From the NCBI RefSeq assembly GCF_020085105.1, contig NC_058045.1, positions 9,813,833-9,877,832 of the forward strand: a DNA stretch of 64,000 nucleotides, in the 5' to 3' direction. Under the pieces are notes generated by a model. It made no database searches and was not told where the DNA came from. It saw nothing but the letters and a program-made list of their open reading frames with translations. Origin of the DNA: Siniperca chuatsi (lineage: Eukaryota; Chordata; Actinopteri; Centrarchiformes; Sinipercidae). Numbering within the stretch: position 1 is the stretch's first letter; each line of letters starts with the position of its first letter. The position numbers were made by a program, and so were the translations under genes. This document shows, piece by piece, positions 33,944 to 59,760 of the stretch.

Positions 33944-36478
33944 ATGCGTATCGAAAAGTGTTATTTCTGCTCGGGACCAGTGTACCCTGGACATGGGTCG
34001 ATGTTTGTACGCAACGACTGTAAGGTATGACACTGTCTTTCTGCCTGAATGATCCTGTAACTTGAACAGAAGCTTTTCTTTGACTGTGAGTGTTAGCTAG
34101 GTGGCTAATGTTAGCTTGCTAACATAACGTGCTGTACCTCACGTGGGGTCAAAGACAGGGTTTTAGTAGCTAAACGTGATGAGTACCTACTTCAGTGACT
34201 TTAAACGTGGAGTTGAAGCACATAACGTTAACTTGATAATTTATGAAATGTTAGATTCATGCTGCATTTGATAAGAATCAAGTTGATGAAGAGTCCGGAC
34301 ATTTAACTAGCAGGGCCTCCGTTTTGGATTATGGGTTATGAAGTAATTGCGCCCTCTGAAGGAAAGTTAGGCTGTGAAAACAGGACTGTGGGCAAATCAT
34401 AAACAGTCCTGCTCTGAAAAGTATACCATCTTTGTGAAGCTTTTAATGTTTGTTGAGATTGTGTCAGCGATATTTTTAAACTTTGCATTCATTTTTGAGT
34501 CTCAAATGTGTGGCTCCGGTTCAATATTGCGCATCACTCGTGTTTCAACACCTCTGTCAGTCACAACAAAGATAAAACAGAAGCTTTACAAGGGTTAATA
34601 ATTTTATTTGTGTGTGTTTTCCATCTTTTTTACTTCGTGATGTTATTAAACTATATAGTACATTTTAAATTTAGTAGAATTTCTAATACCTACTGGTTTT
34701 AAACCTAAAGTCTGTTTATTATTGAATTTTATTTCATTATTATAAACATTTGTTGTCTTTTTTTTTCTTACATTCGTGAATATTATGTTTATGCTGAAAC
34801 ATTATACAGCTTTTGAAATACTGTATTTAACACAGTATGGTCATGCCAATAAAGTGAATTTGAAAATTGTATGGTCTTGCTAAAAAAACAAACTGTGGGA
34901 GTAATATTAAAATTATATTTTATTTTTATAATCCTTTATATAATATAGATTTTTGAGGCTGATACAGAGTTTTTTTTTATCTGATGCTATAAATTGTCTT
35001 TTAAAAGCACATGACAAACATTTTTGATAATAATTCCTTAAACTTTGTTACTGGAGAATAGTGACCAAGATATGAGACATTTTACAGTAGAAAAAAAACT
35101 TCCTCTCTTTCTCAGTTCTCTCTGGTGGACAGACTATGTAATGGAAACACTGTTTTGTAAACTACATCTAACATGCCTTTGATGCAGTTTCTTGTTACTT
35201 ACTGGACCACATGAACACCAATATCAGTATATCTGTAATAAGCTAATATCGATTGATATTCTGGCCAATATTAATAAAAGATAGAGAGCTTGTAACTTTT
35301 GACAAATGTAATGTCAAATCTTTAATGCTAAATAGTTCAGTTTTGCACCTCATCTCTGTAGAACTTTGTAATTCCACAGTCTCCTTTTTATCCTCCTGGC
35401 AAGAAAACCGCTTACAGGTCTACCTGTGCATATCCATTTGAAACCCTGAGGGTTTTTCTTGAGTTAAACCTTAAATGATGTTTTTCTGTCTCTCTTTTTA
35501 AATAAATGCAGACATTCAGATTCTGCAGATCAAAATGCATCAAGAACTTCAAGAAGAAGCGTAACCCAAGAAAAACAAGATGGACCAAAGCATTCAGAAA
35601 GGCATCAGGAAAGGAGTTGACAGTGGTGAGTTATGGTTATATTTAGAGCACTATATCAGTGCCATTAACTTGTTTTACTGTTGCTGATCCAACAAACATC
35701 CTCTCTTTCAGGATAATGCTTTGGAGTTTGAGAAACGCAGAAATATACCTGTTAAATATAACAGGGAGCTGTGGGACAAGACAGGTAATGCATTTATTTC
35801 TCACATGTACTTGCTGTGAAAATGTTCAGTCATTTTTATTTTATTTTTTTTAACTGAAAAAAATGTCACATTTAATTTCTACAGTGGAAGCAATGAAGAG
35901 GGTGGAAGAAATAAAACTGAAACGACAGGCAAGATTTATCATGAACAGGTGAGCAGGTCATTTTGAATTCATTCTTGGGCATATCTTTTGAGTTAATCTT
36001 TTACACCTACCATTTCATGTTAAATAGTTTTTAAATAACAAATATGGTATTGACAGGATTTGGAAAATAGTGTTTGCCTTGCCTTTACTCTTTTTTTGTT
36101 TCCACTTTATAGATTAAAGAAGGGCAAACAGTTGGAGAAAGAAGAGGCCATCACCGAAGTGAAGAAAAATATTCACCTTATCAAAGCACCACATGCAGGT
36201 AAGAATTTTTAGTGTCACCAAATAGCCAAGTTATACACAAGGATCTTGTAATCATGTACAAGGAATTTGAATTGCTGACACTTATTTTAATATACACACA
36301 AGGTACAGTCCAGTGTGACAATAGCAGACATAACAGACACACAGTACAGAAGAAGACAATGCATCTTGATACACTGAACAAACCTACCTAATGTCCACAC
36401 ACAATAATGAAACTAAGATTAGTTTTTGTCTCTCATTTCCCTCTCACTAGAGGTGGACAGCAATTTAAATGGAACTTC

Positions 36479-36509
<31 letters not shown>

Positions 36510-36724
36510 GTGATGATGGATATTTGTCAATCATGGATTATTAAAAAGAAAATCCAATTGTTGGAAAAAATAAAATACTGCATGAAGAGTAGTCTGTGAT
36601 TTCAACATTGTTCAAATGTTGTCTTTTTTTTTTTTTTTTTTTTGCAGGAAAGGCCAAACAAATGGAAGACAAAATGGTGCAGAAGTTACAAGAGGACGTG
36701 GACATGGGGGATGATGATAATTAA
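33944..36724 (+). CDS. rsl24d1: RSL24D1, ribosome biogenesis protein RLP24
   Basis: Six exons: 33944-34024, 35512-35625, 35712-35784, 35885-35948, 36113-36198 and 36648-36724. They sum to 495 nt, 164 residues; the human protein is about the same length. The N-terminal eL24-like zinc finger has Cys6, Cys9, Cys32 and Cys36. It is followed by the basic stretch [10 protein letters not shown] and an Arg/Lys-rich helical region ([19 protein letters not shown]). The end is acidic (EDVDMGDDD). RSL24D1 is a placeholder on nucleolar pre-60S particles and is replaced by ribosomal protein eL24 after export. In yeast, Rlp24 release needs the AAA ATPase Drg1. The start ATG has A at -3. Confidence 0.96.
36481..36509. 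repeat. rsl24d1: T29 homopolymer in RSL24D1 intron 5
   Basis: Uninterrupted T run. The same intron ends in another T tract (about 36624-36643) that forms the polypyrimidine tract of the last exon's acceptor. Confidence 0.95.
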
Positions 36725-36979
36725 TCTTAACCCAAGGGGGTTTTGTTTGTGTGATGAAACTCTTGAGCAAGTTGACCTTGAATTATATTGTACTTCTGTT
36801 TTGGAATTAAAATTTCCAAATGGCTGATGATGGACACAGTAATACATTCAGTTTTAAATTGCTGTACTTGCTATTATTTTCTTCTGTGTGGTAGTTGGAG
36901 CTGTAAAGAATTTACTCATCATTTTACATAATGTATAACAGTAATGCAGAAAATGTTAAAAGGTAACCAACAAAAATGT

Positions 36980-36985
36980 AATAAA
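36980..36985 (+). terminator. rsl24d1: Poly(A) signal AATAAA, RSL24D1
   Basis: Canonical hexamer about 255 nt after the stop codon, followed by TTTTTTGTCTTATTTTGTG-like T/GT-rich sequence. Confidence 0.7.
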
Positions 36986-38132
36986 CATCTTTTGGGTAAT
37001 GTTCTTTTTTGTCTTATTTTGTGATGTTAACCCCCACTATAACCATAGATAAATTAAAACCATTAAAGTTGGTGCCAAAATGAATAGTGGAATGAATTTG
37101 TTGGAAATATTAGAAACCGTAAGATATTTTACTATTGTGTTACATGTGGATTTTTGCTGATTAAACCCTTAATTTGCGATGGTTGTGTTAGTATGAAGAA
37201 CAAATTATGTATATATTGTACGATGTAAACACCTCAGAATGGGATTCACCCATCTAATGTGTAACATACCTACGCCATCAGCCAAAAACCAATTGGCCTA
37301 TGTTTATAATTTCCACATTTGTCACTCATTCAGCCTAAGGTACTCAAAAGAATTTGAGCCACAAGATTAAGATAAATTAAAAAGCTTATTTATCAAACCA
37401 TTTTACTGCTGGTATAACAGGTATAAAAATGACAAAAATTATATATTTTAGAGGCATAATGTCTGGTCTTTGTTTTCACTACAATTGTTTTCATCCAGAA
37501 ATATGGATTAAGATGCTTGTGAAAGGTTAGTCTGATTGGCCTTTACTAACTTAAACTTGACAGATATGTAATACAACCGACTATTGAGAAGAAATACTTT
37601 GAAACAAAATCACAATCTCTTATCTTCCAGGCCCAAAGAAATTATTTTAAAAATTTTATGAGCTAATACTTTAGACTATACTGAAGTGTGTTTCTGACGC
37701 AATGAGTCTGGAAAGTCTTAAATATTACATTCTCTAAATGAAATATTCATATTGGAAGACAGTCGATTTTTCTAAGTATTATATTTTCAACATATTAAAG
37801 ATGTTATACAGTTGAAGATTTTGTGTTCATGCACTTTAAAGACATAAATTAATAATTCCACATCTTCATATATTATACAAATATAAGATACAGTATGAAA
37901 GTATTGTATTTGTCACAACAATTGTCGGGCGCTTGACATTCATGCGATGATCTGACGGTCCCAGTCGCTCTCTCCCATCTGCGTATCTGGGATCGACTCA
38001 CCGGCCTGTTGCTGGACAGGCTGCTGCCCTCGCCCGCCTAGTCGCTGCCAGTACCACCTTTCATCTTCCAGTAGAGCTGGTTGGACGGTTACATCCACAG
38101 TTTTGTGAGCACAGCAGGGATTCATTATAGCT
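36986..38132. other. Intergenic region and ARPP19 5'UTR/promoter
   Basis: AT-rich and featureless to about 37920, then GC content rises over the last 200 nt before the ARPP19 start, consistent with a promoter and 5'UTR. No specific sites are claimed. Confidence 0.5.
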
Positions 38133-39076
38133 ATGTCCGAGGAGGTTGAAGGAACGAGGACTTCGGAAGAACAGCAGGTAAATTGTAACGATGAACTGCA
38201 AATTTAACTAGTTAGCCAGTTCTGCTAGCACGTCGAATCTGGTAAATTAGCAGGCGGCTAACAGCAAGCTAGTTAACCAGTAGCTACACTTGGCTAATGT
38301 CATCAACGATGCTCCGCCAAGTAATTAGCTACCAGCGCTTGTTGTTGAAGCAAAGCAAAAAATCCCTGTTGTTTTGTGGTCAACGAGTAGGATGCCGCAA
38401 TCACTTGTGAATTGATTGAAAGCCTAGCTAACATTGGTTAACGCTGTAGCTAAACATGCTAAGTTAAATGGCAAGATTAATGCTAGTGCAAACACCAGTT
38501 GGAGTATCCCTCATGGCGCCGCCTGTATATTATTAAATATAAATAGTAGCCATACTAGCTTGAATTGCTGCTGTCAGAATATATATATTGCAGTTTCATT
38601 AATCGCTAATGTCATACGAAATTTCAGTTTGTCTCCCATTAAGTCAGCTGAGTGGGGCATTTGCCTTCCATACGCTCTGTGCTCTTTCAACAGGAAATGG
38701 AGGACAAAGTAATCAGTCCAGAGAAAGCAGAGGAGGCCAAACTGAAGGCCAGGTATCCTAACCTTGGAGCCAAGCCTGGAGGCTCAGACCTTCTTAGGAA
38801 AAGACTTCAGAAAGGGGTGCGTTTCATACCTAAACTTGGTTAGCGACTCATTTGAACAATTCCGATCTTATAGTATTCTCACTTTCTGTCTTCTTGTTTG
38901 TCCAGCCAAAGTATTTTGACTCTGGTGACTACAACATGGCCAAGGCAAAAATGAAGAATAAACAGTTGCCATCAGCCCCAACGGAGAAGACGGAGATCAC
39001 AGGGGGGCACATCCCAACACCTCAGGACCTGCCTCAAAGAAAGACTTCAATCGTGGCCAGCAAGCTGGCTGGTTGA
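38133..39076 (+). CDS. arpp19: ARPP19, cAMP-regulated phosphoprotein 19 (endosulfine family)
   Basis: Three exons, 38133-38177, 38694-38816 and 38906-39076, give 339 nt, 112 residues, the same length as human ARPP19. The family core FDSGDY lies at residues 60-65 with Ser62, the residue phosphorylated by Greatwall kinase (MASTL). Phosphorylated ARPP19 then inhibits PP2A-B55, permitting mitotic entry. RKTS places the protein kinase A site at Ser104, in the conserved C-terminal tail ending ASKLAG. The highly conserved block [13 protein letters not shown] is encoded by exon 2. Human has RKPS where this fish has RKTS; the phosphoacceptor is kept. ENSA is the alternative family member, but the N-terminus and the neighbouring MYO5A favour ARPP19. 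Confidence 0.95.
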
Positions 39077-40170
39077 TGGTTTTATGATTGCTGTTTTGTT
39101 ACCATTCCAACCCCCACTTCATATCTACCTGCTGTTTACGTTTTTGTTTATTTTTCACCTTTGTATGTATTCTCTAAGAACAAGTTATGTACCAAGCCAA
39201 ATTCTAGAGAAAAATTGGCAGTTGTAAGGCACTGAATTGTCAGTGAGGTAATCCAACAAAGTAGTAGCTGAAAACGTTTCACAAGATCTTAAAAAAAGAC
39301 TAACTAGTAATTTCTGAACATGATATCATACTCGTAAATAAGAATGGATGTTAGTGCTATCTTATTTTCACTTTTAAGGATATATGCCTCCATGCAAATT
39401 GCCTAACAGCAGCTCAAGAGCCTGCACAGAGGATCTGTTTTCATCACCACAAAGGCATCTTGTTCCACCATGTTACTGATAATTACAGAGGCAAAAATAT
39501 TTATATAACCACAGACAGAGAAAATAAACAAGTTTGGATTGATGTATGTGTGAAGTAGAAGTGTAATGGACAGATATGACTTTCAGTTTTAAACAGTTTT
39601 GAGTATTCACCTGCTCATATGGAGGCATGTCTGTTTAAATGGTGAAAAGTGAAGTAATCCTGCTTTGTTTTTTGCTTTCTAATCATTGATTGTGTCCCTT
39701 CCTCTCTCTGTGAAGCAGTTTGATTGTGCTTTCATATTACTGAAGATTAGATCACACACTCTTTGTATCCAGTTGTATTTTAATTCATTTTAGTGACATT
39801 GGTTTGCAAAGATATTCTGCTGGTCTCCATCTCATCCTGACCTCTAAAATGGCCTTAAGAGTAATGAATCGTTTTTCCACTTGAGCAATATTTGCTCCCT
39901 CAGTGAGAATCTTAGTTGTGAGTTTTGCCTGAAAATGTCTGTCACTGTCTGACTGGAATCACTTAGGATTTCATGAAAAGAAACTCCCTTGTCTGGAGTG
40001 TGCATGTGCATTTACTGTGCAGTCACACTGTGCCATTTGTTTTGTAAATAAAATAGTTTTGCATAATATCTTACAAGTACACTTAATCGATTGAATGTTT
40101 CCTTGCATTTATTTGTACAGCAAATGTTACTAAACAAAACTACCTGCAATAAAAAGAGCCCAGTTTATGT
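39077..40170 (+). other. arpp19: ARPP19 3'UTR
   Basis: Roughly 1 kb without coding frames, ending near two canonical AATAAA hexamers at 40047-40052 and 40148-40153, which could be used alternatively. Confidence 0.6.
40047..40052 (+). terminator. arpp19: Poly(A) signal AATAAA, ARPP19
   Basis: Canonical hexamer at the end of the 3'UTR. A second copy lies about 100 nt further on. Confidence 0.55.
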
Positions 40171-40760
40171 TGCACTCAAGTAGAAGCCTAGGATAAAAAT
40201 GGACCCATTCATAGGGTATACCATTAAAAAATCAAGGGTATCTTGAGAATCCCTGAGTAAGACAAGTGTGTGACCGTTGCTGTATTTTTATGATATTTTA
40301 GCCACTATTTATTAAAATCACATTAATATTTTCCTATTGTTAAGGGCACATTTAGTTAAATATTGAAATCTTGAAAGTTCTCTAGGGTCAGTACCTCAAA
40401 AATGCAGGCTACTTAATACAGTACTTTAGCAGGGCCTTGGCCAGTTAGGGGGGAGGAGGTTAATTGTGCCCAGTATAGAACTGGGTTTAACTGGCCTTGC
40501 CTGGTGTTTGCTGACGTGCTGCGCTAAGCGTATTGTCTCATTTCCGGTCGCCGGTGCTTGTGTGTTACTGGTAGCGGATTTCTGCTGCGCTAGCTCATCC
40601 CAGTTAATTTTCTTCGATTATTCATTACTAATTATCTGCTATACATTTAAACATACACTAGTTTTGCTCAAGCACTCATAGCTCAGTTATGCTAGCTACT
40701 GTTTGTTAGCTTAGCAGATAGCTTCTGTCTCTCTCTCTCTTGCTTGGTGTGTCAGATGTT
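40171..40760. other. Intergenic, nothing recognised
   Basis: No coding frame, RNA gene or repeat of known type was supported between the ARPP19 poly(A) sites and the LINE. Confidence 0.5.
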
Positions 40761-40908
40761 CAGAATCAGCTTTATTGGCCAGATATGTGTACACATACAA
40801 GGAATTTGGCTCCGGTTTTTCGTTGCTCTCTATGTACATACACAGAAATAGACAAAAATATGGCTAAAAACAAGGACAACAAATTAGACAAACATTAAGC
40901 TACTATGT

Positions 40909-40987
<79 letters not shown>

Positions 40988-43067
40988 TTTTTTAAGTACA
41001 AAAAACAACAGTAAACAGTAAGACAATTAGTGCAATGGTGCAGAGTGCAAATGGTGCTGAAATAAATATGATTAATGTAACAGGTTGCTTCATATACATG
41101 AGGTAGGTGGATATGACTGCATATACAATATGTACAGCATGTGTAGATTTAAAAAGTGATAATAAGTGATAACATAAAACAATGAGATACCTATACAGGT
41201 ACAGTGGACGTCTTGTCAGGGGTTATTGCACAGGGATTGTTCCTGACAGTATGTGACTGTTGTTAACTATTCATCAGAGCGATGGCCTGTGGGAAGAAAC
41301 TCTTCTTGTGTCTGGTTGTTTTGGCGTACAGTGCTCTGTAGCGCCTACCAGAGGGGAGAAGTTGGAACAGGTTGTGACCAGAGTGTGATGGATCTGCAGT
41401 GATGTTTCCTGCCCGTTTCCTGACTCTGGACATGTATAAGTCCTGAATGGAGGGCAGGTTGGCACTGATGATCTTTTCTGCAGTCCTGGCTGACTGTTGT
41501 AGTCTGTTTCTGTCCTGTTTGGTGGCAGATCCAAACCAGACAGTGATGGATGTGCAGAGAACAGTGCAAAACTGGATTAGCAGCTCCTGAGGCAGGTTGA
41601 ACTGAGCTGGCACAGGAAGTACATCCTCTGCTGGGCCTTTTTGATGATGGTGTCGATGTTGGACCACCACTTTAGGTCCTGGGAGATTGTGGATCCCAGA
41701 AACCTGTAGGCTGTATGCAGACTCGTCACCGTCCTGGATGAGGCCGATGACTGTTGTGTCGTCTGCAAACTTCAGGAGTTTGACAGACGGGTCTCCTGAG
41801 GTGCAGTTGTTGGTGTAGAGGGAGAAGAGCAGTGGAGAGAGCACACATCCCTGGGGGTCACCAAAGCTGATTGTTCGGGTGCTGGATGTGATGTTGCCCC
41901 AGCCTCACCTGCTCACCTCCGGTCTGTCAGGATGTTTGTGGTCCACTGACAGGTTGGGGCTGGGACAGTGAGCTGGGTGAGTTTGGTCTGAAGGATGTCC
42001 GGGATGATGGTGTTGAACACCGAGCTGAAGTCCACAAACAGGATCCTTGCGTATATACCTGGAGAGTCAAGGTGTTGCAGGATGTAGTGCAGTCCCAGGT
42101 TGACTGCATCATCAACTGACCTGTTTGCTCGGTAAACAAACTACAGGGGGTCCAGCAGGGGTCCTGTGATGTCCTACAAGTGGGTCAACACCAGTCTTTC
42201 AAAGGACTCCATGACTTCAGATGTCAGGGCAACAGGCTTGTAGTCATTTAATCCTGTGATAGAGGGTTTTTTGGGGACCGGAATGATTGTGGAGCATTTG
42301 AAGGATGGAGGGATCTTCACACAGCTCCAGTGATCTGTTGGAGATCTGCGTGATGATGGGGGGGCCAGCTGATCAGTACAGACTTTCAGGCAGGAGGGTG
42401 ACACACCGTCTGGTCCTGGTGCCTTACTGATCTTCTGTCTCTGAAAGAGCCGACACACATCCTCTTCGCAGATCCTGAGTGCAGATGGGGGGTCAGTGGG
42501 GAGGGGTGAAGGGGTGGCAGGGGGTGTAGGTGGTTGTTTGATGTCGGAGTGGGCGAGGGGTGTGAATGTGGGTATGTCAAACCTACAGTAAAACACATTC
42601 AGGTCATCAGCCAGTTTTGTGATTCTCCACAGTGTGGGGAGATGGTAGCCATTTATTTCCAGGCCTCTCCACACTGACGCAGGGTTGTTGGATGAAAACC
42701 TGTTTTCCAACTTCTCAGTGTAGCTCCTCTTGGCTACTCTGATCTCCTTTGTCAGCATGCTTCTGGCCTGGTCGTACAGGATTCTAACCCCACTTCTGTA
42801 GACCACACACATGTCCTCACAAAAACTGATGTAAGATGTCACAGTTGCAGAGAGTTCATCCAGGTCTGTGGCTGCAGCTGCATCAGTGCAGTCAAAGCAG
42901 GCCTGTAATACCAACTTTGCCGTGTTGGTCCATCTCCTCACAGTCCCGACCACTGGCTTAGCAGATTGTAGTTTCTGCCTGTATGTTGGAAGAAGATGAA
43001 CCAGACAGTGATCAGAGAGTCCCAAAGCTGCATGGGGAACAGAGCGATAGGCATCCTTTAATAACAA
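40761..43067 (-). mobile_element. Decayed non-LTR retrotransposon (L2/Maui-like LINE)
   Basis: Read on the - strand, 43067-42174 encodes the linker and N-terminal reverse transcriptase (KAPGPDGVSPSCLK, then IIPVPKKPSITGLNDYKPVAL). 41844-41263 encodes the palm with the catalytic FADD in KLLKFADDTTVIG and the typical C-terminal end VRKRAGNI ... LPSGRRYRAL. Between them the frame is shifted, and a stretch after the FADD block is missing compared with intact relatives. The endonuclease is absent. The 3' end, on the plus strand CAGAATCAGCTTTATTGGCC, contains a (CT)n(TA)n tract. The copy cannot be active. Confidence 0.85.
40913..40983. repeat. Compound (CT)n(TA)n microsatellite
   Basis: About 37 nt of CT repeats followed directly by about 34 nt of TA repeats, inside the LINE 3'UTR. 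Confidence 0.95.
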
Positions 43068-43289
43068 CTGTGTTTAAGGCCTTTTTTTAATGTAAAAACG
43101 AAAAACATTTTTTTCTAAAAGCTTCCCAAATGTGAGGATGTGCTGCTTTTCCTTTTAATTATTTAAATGTATTTTTTTAAGAATTCTGAGGTTTGGACTA
43201 TTGGCTGGACAAAAAAGCATTGTGAAGGTGTCACTTTGGGCTTTGGGTAATTGTGACAGGCACTCACTATTTTCTGATTTTTTTTTTTT

Positions 43290-43360
43290 ACAAAGGAATA
43301 ATCGATTTAATCGAGAAAATTAGCAGCAGATAAATCCATAATAAATGTAAACATTAGTTG
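43290..43360. mobile_element. Probable hAT-type element fragment
   Basis: The patch GGAATAATCGATTTAATCGAG and following TAATCG-like words resemble the subterminal part of common fish hAT-type repeats. The ends are gone. Recognition is from memory and weak. Confidence 0.35.
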
Positions 43361-43479
43361 AAGTTCTATACAAAATAGTTAAAATTAGCTTCACCTCAAC
43401 CAACTACAGCAATAATATGTTGTTTACACATTAATGCATGAGTAATAATAATCTAATGATATATGATAATATATCAGTC

Positions 43480-43670
43480 GGAGCGGCCCTTTTCCTGCAA
43501 AATTAGTAGGTTTACTTTAATACTTTAAGTACAGTTTCCTGATTATACTTACATAAATTTATATAAGTAGGATTCTGAATGCAGGACTTTTACCTGTAAT
43601 GGAGGATTTTTACAGTGTGGTATTAGTACTTTAACTTAAGTAAAGCATCTGAATACTTCCTCCGCCGCTG
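43480..43670 (-). mobile_element. DNA-transposon fragment upstream of MYO5A
   Basis: The - strand starts CAGCGGCGGAGGAAGTATTC and continues GATGCTTTACTTAAG. This is a diverged form of the end (CAGTGGTGGAAGAAGTATTC) of a very common fish DNA-transposon family, as I recall it. The opposite end was not found, so the copy is truncated. It ends about 265 nt before the MYO5A start codon. Confidence 0.55.
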
Positions 43671-43934
43671 ATGTTGACAGCACCACAGTCCTGTCCTCAG
43701 GTGGTTTAGTTGACTTGAGCGTTTTGGCCGCTGGGGGGCACGCAAAACGCACGAGAGCAAAACGTGTCGGGGCACGCGCAGCTGAGCGACAACTGTTGTA
43801 GCAGATGAATCCTCTTCCCGGGGCTGAGCGCACGGAAAAGTACAGGTTTTCGGCTCTGAGAGTCGATAAAATGTTTAATCTTATTTCTGTGGCCAGGGAA
43901 AGTTTCTGAGGGCTCACCGAGCGACTTGTAAGAC

Positions 43935-58476
<14,542 letters not shown>

Positions 58477-58915
58477 ACCAGTGACCTCTGACACTTAAAC
58501 TTTGTTGTCTTAATTCTGTTTACCAGAGTGAAAACACCCAACACCAAAGTTTGTACCAGTTGTAATGTTTTCACTATCACTGATTATTGCAGTACTGCTG
58601 CAGAATAGATTTGTTGTTTATATGCATCTATGTACAGTAATAGCTTCTCAGCACTGCATAGCCAAAGAGTAATTGTATGAACAGTGAATCTGCAAAAAAA
58701 GTATTTTAAAAGGTCACATTGCCACACCTAATGTATTGCTGATAAAGGTGTTGATAGTATTTTGTGAATTCATGGGTACATTAATGTATTCATGGGTATG
58801 ATTTTTCCTAATTGTTGGGATTTACAATGGTTAAAGGGGGCACCAAATTGTGTAGGTGCGATCAGTTAAATTTGGCTATCAAAATTATCAAACAATCATA
58901 AAATATAGCCACAGG
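58477..58915 (+). other. myo5a: MYO5A 3'UTR
   Basis: Non-coding sequence after the stop. No clear AATAAA is found close by; the nearest canonical hexamers are at 60035-60040 and 60058-60063, beyond the repeat. The true 3' end is therefore uncertain. Confidence 0.45.
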
Positions 58916-59760
58916 CGGCAATTCTGGGGTTCAAGCCAACACAGACCATTAGAAGTCTAAAGCTTTTGATCTGGACCTGGTCAAATGTCTGGATGTTCAA
59001 AAGCAGTGAAATCTCCCTTTTTTGCATTTTCACAAATAGAATGAAGAAAACAAACAATTTCTGATTCATAGTCTGATTCGTGTTATGCCACGCACATTTT
59101 GCCCTTGTAGCACCCCCTAGCGGTCAATTTGAAGGAAACTTTTGGGGTATGTTTGAGGTTCTTACATGGACATATCCTGGAAGTTTTGTGATGATTGAAC
59201 AATCAATTTCTGATTTATAGTCCGATTTGTGTTATGCCACGCCCATTTAAGTTTTGTGATGATTGGCCCAACAGTTGACTTTGTTCTATTTAGTGATGAG
59301 CCATGCATCTTTTGAAGTTCATTGGTCAATGCCTTGAAAACTAAAAAAAGATATCAACAAGCTTTATAGAAATTTTGATACGCTTCGTCCAATTATAATC
59401 CACTTAAAATTTGGTAGCAATCGGACCAACGGTTTAAGAGGAGATGTCAGAAATGTTTTTCAAAAAATTAAAAATTGTAGAAAATCTAGTTAGGCAGACT
59501 TTAGTGGTCCAAGAGGCTTTTTTGTAGAGCACATTGAGCTGGACTTGTGAGAGAAATTTCAAGTCATTCGGACTTATGGTGTGAGGGGCGTGGCCTGTTC
59601 AAAATGGCATTTTTGGGCCTTAATTACACCGCCACCATGTGGTTGAGTGGGCTAATTTTTGTGGAAGCACATGCACATCATTTCCAGTTATTTGGCTAAG
59701 TTTCGTATTTCTAACTCATTCCAGCTCACAAAAATTTGAGCCACAGCACAAGACAAGGCC
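58915..59760. mobile_element. Dispersed repeat with an internal duplication
   Basis: Contains words typical of a frequent fish repeat (GTAGCACCCCCTAGCGGTCA, GCCACGCCCATTT, ACACCGCCACCATGTGG). A unit starting near 59055 (CAATTTCTGATTCATAGTC) recurs diverged near 59201 (CAATTTCTGATTTATAGTC), about 147 bp apart. No coding capacity or inverted ends were found. Class is unknown and edges are approximate. Confidence 0.6.

Noticed and set aside
41263-41844. A 193-codon - strand frame as a host gene
   Set aside because: It is the C-terminal reverse transcriptase of a decayed LINE.
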